Part shown: in pieces, positions 52,201 to 61,200 of the stretch
Position numbering within the stretch: position 1 is the stretch's first letter
How the letters are laid out: each line of letters starts with the position of its first letter
From: JBAXPV01 sp037132075
GTDB lineage: Bacteria > Bacteroidota > Bacteroidia > Bacteroidales > CAIXZF01
Length of the DNA: 64,000 nt
Assembly (NCBI GenBank): GCA_037132075.1
Contig: JBAXPV010000016.1
Coordinates: 24,251-88,250 of the forward strand
Reading direction: 5' to 3'
Translations under genes and position numbers: made by a program
The notes under the pieces: generated by a model
Told to the model about the DNA's origin: nothing
The model's input: only the letters and a program-made list of their open reading frames with translations
Database searches by the model: none

Positions 52201-55200
52201 GTTGATATGGGTGTGATTACCAATAGCACTCCAGTAACGGGTAACTGCGGTGATGCAAATCGTCCTGTTACAATTCGTTATCAGAATTATGGTACTGCTC
52301 CAGCTTCAAGTTATGACCTTAGCTATTCTATTGACAATTTTGTAACTTCTGTTACAGAGCATGTTACCACACCCATTGGCCCTGGACAAATTTTATCATA
52401 TACCTTCGCTACTGCTATTGCATGGCCACAATCAGGTTCATTGACTGTAAAAGCGAAAACAATCTTAAGCGGTGACCTTGCCGCAGGTAATGATGTGGGT
52501 ACTTTTGTTATGACATCTCTGAATCCTTGTAAAGATTTGGGTGTAACAACTCTTGTGGCTCCGGTAACTCCGATCCTTTGCGGTACAACAAGCCAGCCTG
52601 TTACCATTAAGTACAAAAATTATGGTACTACGACACAGACTAATTATCAGTTGCAATATAGGGTAAGAACAACGGCAACGGGGACACCTACAGTGGCTCC
52701 TCTTATTACTGAGACTGTTACAACCCCGATTGCTCCTGGTGCTGAATTAACCTATACTTTTACGACTCCTTTTACAGTTCCGAGTCCGGCTACTTTATCA
52801 TACACCTTCCGTTACAGAGTTTTTCTTACGGGTGATGCCAATTCAGTCAATGACTCTGTTACCTCAGCTACGATCGCATCTGTTCCTACCACAGGAAACT
52901 GGTGTAATGACCTTTCTGCGATCAGCATCAGTACGCCTTCAACACCTTTCCCTTGCGGACCTACAACGTCTTTGGTAACAATGACCTATAAGAATCTCGG
53001 TTCTTCAACACAGTCAAATTATAGTATGTCCTATTCTGCTGACGGTGGTGTTACTTATAGCACTGCTGAAGTTGTAACTGGTGTGCCAATTACAAGTGGA
53101 CAAACTTTGTCTTATACCTTCACAACACCTGTAGCGATGCCTACCAGCGGCACACTGAATATGAGGTCTAAAGTTACCCTCAGTGGTGACCAGAATTCTG
53201 CCAATGACGCCATGGCTGCAAACCAGGTCATCACCATTGGACCGCTGTGTAATGACTTGGGTGTTGCCAGTATTGTTAGCCCGACCAACCCAATGCCTTG
53301 CGGCGGGGCAACGGTTCCGGTTACAATTACTTATACCAACTTTGGCAGTCTTGCACAAACTGGTTATAAATTGCAATATGCTACCAATAATTTCGTAAGC
53401 GGTATCGTTGAAGAAACTGTTGCAGGGACCATTAATGCCGGACAAACCCTTACCTATACTTTTGCTACGCCACTGGCGCTGGCAACAAGTGGGACCTTTA
53501 CGATTTATGCCAGAACGGTTCTTGCTGTAGATAACGCAACAGCCAATGATGCTACAAGTCTTGCGTGCACCATCACTCCTTGTAAAGATCTGACAATTAC
53601 TGCCGCAACTTCTGGTACTACAGTTGGTTGTGGTGTTAGTTCTATCCCGGTTTCTGTGTCTTACAAGAACCGGGGTAGTCAATCGCAAACTACGTATAAT
53701 ATGAGGTACAGGGTTCAGGCACCTACCGGAGCCGCTTATGGTCCTTATACTACTGAGCCTGTTATTAATATTATTAATCCAGGTAGTACATTAACTTATG
53801 CCTTTGCTACGGCTTTACCTATTACTGTTACTTCCGGTACAATTACTGTTGAATATGAAGTAGTTCTCACTGGTGACCAGGTTGCCGGAAATAATATTGT
53901 TACGCAGGTTATTACTGTTAGCCCGATTATTAAAGTGACGGATGCTGACGTTTTACCGGGTCCATACTTCGAGAATTTCAATACACCAAGTCCTACTTTA
54001 GTAAATTTTGGTTATACTTCAGCGATCGCAGGTGGTTCTTTTAATTCATGGACCTTGGGTCATCCTGCTAAAGCCTTTATCAATTCAGATGCTACCGGTG
54101 GTGCTTTGTCTACCGATAGGGCTTGGGTTACCAGTCTTACAGGTAATTACAACAACAATGAGTTCAGTTATGTTGAAACACCTTGTTTCGATTTGAGCCT
54201 CATGTTGAATCCACAGGTTTCTATGGCCATCAAGTATAAAATTGAAAATAAATATGATGGTGTCCTCATGACCTATAGAATTGGAAGTGGTGATAATCTG
54301 ATCTTAGGTACTTTAAATGAACCTACAAGCTTAACTGTTGGCAGGTGGTTTAATGATACAGTGAAACCTTATGCTTACCCATGTTGGGCTGGTGCTTCTG
54401 ATGTAAATTACAACAGCAGCGCATACCAGGTTGCCAAACATCCGCTTACAGGTCTTGCTGGTCAGTCTCCTGTTAAAATCAGGGTTTATCTCTTAACAAA
54501 CGGTACAGTTGCAAAAGAAGGTTTTGCTTTCGATAATTTCAGTATTTATGAGAGCAGCCAGCTTTCAGCTTTCGCTGCCAATTTAAATATTGAAGGTACT
54601 GTTGGCGATACTATTAAGTTAAAAGTTAAGGGTGGAATTCCTCCTTATCATTTCACCTGGGTTGCCTTGAATCCTACTACCAGCGTTCCTAACCAGTACC
54701 TGAGTTCTTTAAGTGTTCAGCGTCCGGTTGCCACCCCTCCTATGACAACTACTTATAAAGTGAAAGTTTGGGATAGCAATTACGAAGGATCCCCTGCACA
54801 AGGTGGTGGTTCTATGATTAATGGTCATCCCGATACGGTTTACACAACAATGACTGTATTTGTATATAGCGCTTTACAGTTCCATGCACTCTACAATACC
54901 ACAGCATGTGATACTGCAAATACCCAGTTATGGGCTATGGCTACTGGTGGTGTTCCTCCTTACAATTATCATTGGAGCCCTGCATCAGGTCTTAACCTGA
55001 CGAATATTTACAATCCTATTTGTGATACCAACAAAACCACAACCTATAAGGTTACTGTTACTGATGCTATTAACTTCAAACGTATTGACAGTGTTAAGGT
55101 AACCATCGTTCATGGTTTCCCTGTAGCCGATGTCTTCCCAAATCCTGTTACGATTTGTGCTAATGATACGGTGATGCTTACAGCAACTGGTGGTGATACC

Positions 55201-58200
55201 TATAGCTGGTCAGCCTATCCTGCTGGTAGCTGGATTGGAACCCCGAACTCACCTTCAACCCGCGTTGTTCCTAATGCAAGTGGAGTAAAATTCACCTGCG
55301 TTGTTGGTTCAAGATGTGGTATCATGTCAGATTATACCATTGTTAACTGGAATCCGGTACCAACTGCAAGTTGGCAGGCTCCATTACCGCTGTCTTCTGT
55401 TTGTATTGATCATGCTCCATTTACACTCACAGGCGGTTTCCCTGCTGGTGGTGTTTATTCTGGTGCTGGCGTTACCAACGGTGTTTTCTATCCTGCCGTT
55501 GCCGGTGTTGGAAGTAAAGTAATTACCTATACTGTTACCAACCAATATGGTTGTTTCAAGAGAATTACAACATCAATCACCGTAAATGACCTTCCAAATA
55601 CGAAGTTTGTTATCTTAAACAGTAATTTCTGTAAAGGAGCGACCTCCCCAAGAACATTGATCGATGGTTTCCCTACGGGTGGTGTTTATAGTGGTCCAAA
55701 GGTTCATGGTAATATTTTCTATGCCGATTCAGCTGCTTTGGCAATTGGTAATGGAACCGCTTATCCATACTCATACCTGATCACCTATACTTATACCAGC
55801 ACAGATGGTTGTACCAAGTCTGCTGTTGATACCATGTTTATCAACAACCTGCCTATCGTTACAACTTTACCAATTCCTTCTGTTTGTGGAAATTCAGCTG
55901 CGTTTGATCTCACAGCTTATGGTTCACCTGCTGGTGGTGTTTTCAGTGGCACTGGTGTTTCTTTAGTGGGTGGCGTATATAAATTTAATCCTTCAGCTGT
56001 TACTCCAGGTACTGTAACGACCCTTAATTATTGTTATACCAATACTAAAGGTTGTTCTGCTTGCGCCACGACTTCTGTAGGTACTTATTTCTTACCGAAT
56101 GTTACCTCTGTATGGCCGAGTGATACCGCTACCTGCCCTCGTACCGCTGTTAATCTGACATTAAATTTTGTTGGCACAGCTCCTTGGACAGTTCGTTGGA
56201 AACGTAATGATACCTTACAGGCAAATATTGTAACTTCTGTGAATCCTTATATCCTGGTTCTTAATCAGAATATCAATACCGTTTATACATTTGATTCTAT
56301 TGGCGACGGTCATAGCTGTTACAAAAAACCTCTTGGAAAGAGCATCTATGTTACCATCAATACAGAACCTTCTAAATTCCATGTTGTCCTTAACGACAGT
56401 ATTCCTCCTTACGGAAAATATTGCCTTGGTACCAATGGTTTGTTTGTTGGTCTCGATGGCGCACAGGTTAATATGACCTATAAACTCTTCAAGAATGGTA
56501 CGTATACCGGACAGAAATTTATTGGAAACGGTGTTCCTTTCTGGTTCTTAGTTGCACAAAAAGACGGTGTTTATACTGTTAGTGCTACTGATACTTTACT
56601 TTATACCAAGTGTTCTGTGATGATGTTAAATTCACAGACCATTGGTACAGATACTTTGAAAGTTAAAGTTTATTCAGAATTTGCTTCTATCTGCAAAGGA
56701 TACACAAGTTGGGAAAAGGGTGTTATCAGCAATCCATGGATTTCTAATGGATCTAACTTCCTGTATACCTGGACTCCAACACCATTCTCTGCACCAAGAA
56801 AAGATTCTATCTTAGAAAGCCCGCTTACAACATCTTATATTAAATTGTATGTTGTTGATGCTTTGGGTTGCTATGGTAGAGATTCTGTTCTTCTTACAGT
56901 TAATAACCCACCTACGGTTCTTATTAATAATGGTGCAACAGCTGTTACTATTTGTGCAGGTGCTTCACTTCCATTAACGACTACCGTAACTGAAGATGCT
57001 GGTACTACAACAAGCAGCTATCTCTGGAGCCCTGCTACCGGTTTAAGTTGCACCACTTGTGCTTCACCAACCGCAAGCCCAACTTCAAATGTTACCTACC
57101 ATGTCACTGTAACCAGCAGCAAGGGATGTACTAAGGAAGCCACGATCCAGGTTAATGTGAATCCTTCACCTGCTGTTGTGTTCCCGAATGGCGTTACAAC
57201 ATCCAGTATTTGCGCCAATGGCGTGGGTGGTGTTCAGATTCCTTTGGGATCATCAGGAAGTGGTTCTTATAGCTACCTCTGGTCACCTGCAGCAAGTTTA
57301 AGCAGTGCAACTGTACAACAACCTACTGCAACTCCATCTGTAACTACGGTTTACAGTGTTACAATTACTTCTTTAACTGCTCCATATTGCTCCAGTGTAG
57401 GTACCTATACTGTGGTTGTTGATCCTTTGATGACAGTAGCCGCTACAGGACCTTCTATTCTTTGTAATGGCAGCACAGCCAACTTAAACGTTAATGTTAC
57501 CAGCAATGGAACAGCACCGTTTACTTATGCATGGTCTTCTTCAAATCCTTCAGCTACAACATGGCTTACTTCTGCCAATACTCAGGATCCAAGTGTTATT
57601 CCTCCTGTACAGGTTTCTGCAACACCACAGTACACTACATTTACTGTTACAGTAACGGATGCTCACGGATGTACTGCAACTGGTTCACTGATCATTGGTA
57701 CCAGCAGTGTTGCTGTTGCTTATGCGGGTCCGGATCTTACGATTTGTGCTGGTAACAGTGCTGTATTAAACGGTTCAGGCGGACCTACTTATGCTTGGTC
57801 ATTGGTGAATACAATACCTCCGAATACTCCAATGGGAACTTCTGCAAGTGTTACGGTTACTCCTGTTAATAACGGTATTGCTCCCAAATTATTTACTTAT
57901 GAACTAAGGACAAATACTTCGGTTTGTGGACCAGCTGTTACGAATGTTGTTGTCACTGTGAATCCTAAGACTACGCTCAGCATCCTTGGTGCCAGTGTTT
58001 TCTGTCAGGGAGATGCAACAGCAACTTTCAGAGGTATTGGTTATCCTTCTACGGGTTCTGGTTATTTTGCAGGACCTGGTATCACCAATATTCATCCTGA
58101 TACTGCTACTTTCGCTCCAACGCTTGTTGGAACCTATAATATTACCTATTACTACCTGAACATGTATGGTTGTACAGATTCATTGAAGAAATCAATCACG

Positions 58201-61200
58201 GTAAATCCAAAGCCAGTGATTACCTTCAGTCCTGCTTCCTATACTGTTTGTAATAGTGATATCGCATTTACCTTAGCCAATGGTTTACACGATGGTGTTG
58301 CTGGTGGTGGTACTTATACCATTGGAGGTGTTGCTGCAACTTTCTTCACACCTACGGATAATCAGCCTGGTGTTTATGTGGTAACCTATACTTATACCAG
58401 TGGATCAGGTTGTACCAACAGTGGAACATTTAACATCACTGTTAATGCTTTACCGTCTAAATTCACGTTGACGGCTGATAATAGTGGTCATATCTGTAAC
58501 TACAGCCCATTGGTAGGTGCTCATATTTACCTGAGCAATACACAGGCTTATCCTACGAAATATGAATTGTTCTTAAACGGTGGTATTCTTGTTGGTACAC
58601 AATATGGTGCTGCTAACGGAATCCTGGATTTCGGTCCTCAAATCGTTGGAGGTACCTATACCATCAAAGCAACCAATGCAAACGGTTGTACGAAGATGAT
58701 GAACAATTCCGTCAGCGTTGTTATTGATCAACTGCCGAATGTTTTCTCTGTATCCGGAACTGGTTCTTATTGCCAGGGTGGTGCAGGTGGAAGTGTTACT
58801 GTTAGCAATTCAATTTATGGAGTTAACTACGAAATTTACAGGAATGCAGGTTATGTAACTACCTTACCAGGTGTTAATGGCCCGCTTACCTTTAACAATC
58901 TTGTAGGTCCAAATACTTCTACCTATACTGTAAGAGCAGTAAATGCTACAACAGGTTGTGCAATATGGATGACCGGTTATGGTCAGTGGATTGAAACACC
59001 ACTGCCTACGCGTTATGCTTTATCTATTCTTCCTATTGGTAATACTGCTAGCAATTGTCCTGGAACACCTATTACGATTCGTTTGGGTAACCGTGGCCAG
59101 GGTGGTGTTGTCTATGAATTATATTTTAATGGAATTGCAACCGGACTCATTAAAAACGGTGGTATTTCTCTGAACTTAGATTGGATTTTATCTAATCCTC
59201 AGGCAGGTGTTTATACCGTTGTGGCTAAACGTAATCCTCTTGGATGTACTGTTGGTATGCTTAACAGTGTAACGCTGATTCATTATGAGGCTTATACCTG
59301 GTTGAGCAATCCTGCGCATCAGCATATCGCTGAAGGTGGAAATGCCAGCTTCTCTGCTGTTGCTACAGGTAGCCCGGTTGATACCTACAAATGGCAGGTT
59401 TCAACTGATAACAGTACCTGGTCAGATGTTACTGACGGCGCTGTATACAGTGGTTCAAATACTGCTAACCTTTACATGGTTAATGTACCTTATTCACTGA
59501 ATAATACCTTCTACAGGTTAAAGGTTACTGGTCCATGTTCTTATGTTGGTTACAGTGGCGTTGCCAAACTGTATATTGATCCGGTTCTTGTAATTACTTT
59601 CGGTGCACCACAGACCCAAAGCGGTCCTGTGCAGAATGCTCAGGGAAATGTGAATGTTTGTGCACTTCCTGAAGTATGGGTACCAGTTTATATTACCAAT
59701 GCTGACTCTATCGCTGCTATTTCTCTGACCCTGACTTACGACAATTCATTACTGAAGATGTTGTATCCTGGTTTGAATGATGGTTGTGGTGATCCATATG
59801 CTCCATTTACAAATTGTTATCCTGCTTTGGCTGGTGGATCCTTAAACGGTTTCACAGCATTGGGAAGCAATAAGTTTGCCTTTACCTGGATGACTTCTGA
59901 ACCAGCTAATGTGTTCAGTACAGGTCATAACACTGTGAAGCTCTTTGACCTTAGGTTCAATGCTTCACTTGCAGGTGGTGCTTGTTATAACATCAACTTC
60001 GTAACCAATGAGCAGGGTGCCTGCGAACTTGCTAAGTTCGACGGGATGCCATTGAATACTACGTTCCTGAACAACCAGATCTGTGTAACCAAATTACCGA
60101 AGATCCTGAATGCTGGTGTTGCTAATTATGGCAATGTTTGCGAAAACTCAGATTTACACCTCTTCTGTAATACTGAAACACATCCTGCTGGATTAACATT
60201 CCATTGGACTGGACCATTAGGTCTGGATACTGTGATTACAGGTTCACTTTTGGTTATTCCAAACGCTACTCCTGCTAATTCTGGTGTATATCATGTTGTT
60301 GCTATCAGCAATGGCGTTGGTTGTACTGATGCTACTTCATTTACTGCAACAGTTCATCCAAAACCAACGGTTATGAATGTAACCGGTGGTGGCCTGGCTT
60401 GTGCCGGTAGTGGTGTTGAAGTTGCGCTCTCTGGTTATGAGCAAGGAACAACTTACCAATTATTCGTTACTACAACATCGAATCCTTACCCAACCGCTGT
60501 AGCCGCTCCTGAAGGATTAGGTTACCTGAAACCAGATGGTAGCTTCACTTTTGGCCCAATGTGGGTTAGTGGTGATTATACTGTTCTTGCTACTACTCAA
60601 TATGGTTGCGAGCGTTGGATGAATGGAAGTGCTCATGTACAGATTAATGCTATTCCACTTTGGTTTAACACTATCGGTGGTGGTCACATTTGTGTTGGCG
60701 ATAATGGCCCAGGCAGAGAAATCAAACTTAGTGGTTCTCAGTATGGTGTTCAGTATTACCTGATCAAAGATGCTTGTTGTTGTGATAACGGCGCTGTTGA
60801 TACAATGGTTGTTGGTACAGGAAGCCCGATTTCTTTCGGATTCTTCAAGACAGCCGGTTGGTACAGTGTTGTCGCCATGAGAACATATACTGCTATGATC
60901 AATGGTCAGCAGCAATCAGTGACTTGCCAGAATATGATGGTTGGTTGTGTGGGTATTCAGTATGATATGCTCCCAACAGCGCACCTCACTGGTGGTGGTA
61001 CTGTTTGTTTAACCAAATGTCTGAACTTACATCTCGACCTTACAGGTAAAGCACCATTCCAGGTTACTATTGGAAATGATGTTAATGCAACAACATTTGT
61101 TGTAACAGCAAATGCTTCTCCTGCTACATTCCAGGTTTGTCCTTCTTCAACAATGACTTACCATATTGTTGGTATTACTGATGCCAATACTTGTTCAAAT

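Noticed and set aside
53014..53688. Minus-strand frame of 224 codons inside the giant gene
   Set aside because: It has no recognisable domain, is Cys/Arg/Ser/Thr-rich like a reverse-strand shadow, and overlaps the CARDB-like repeats.
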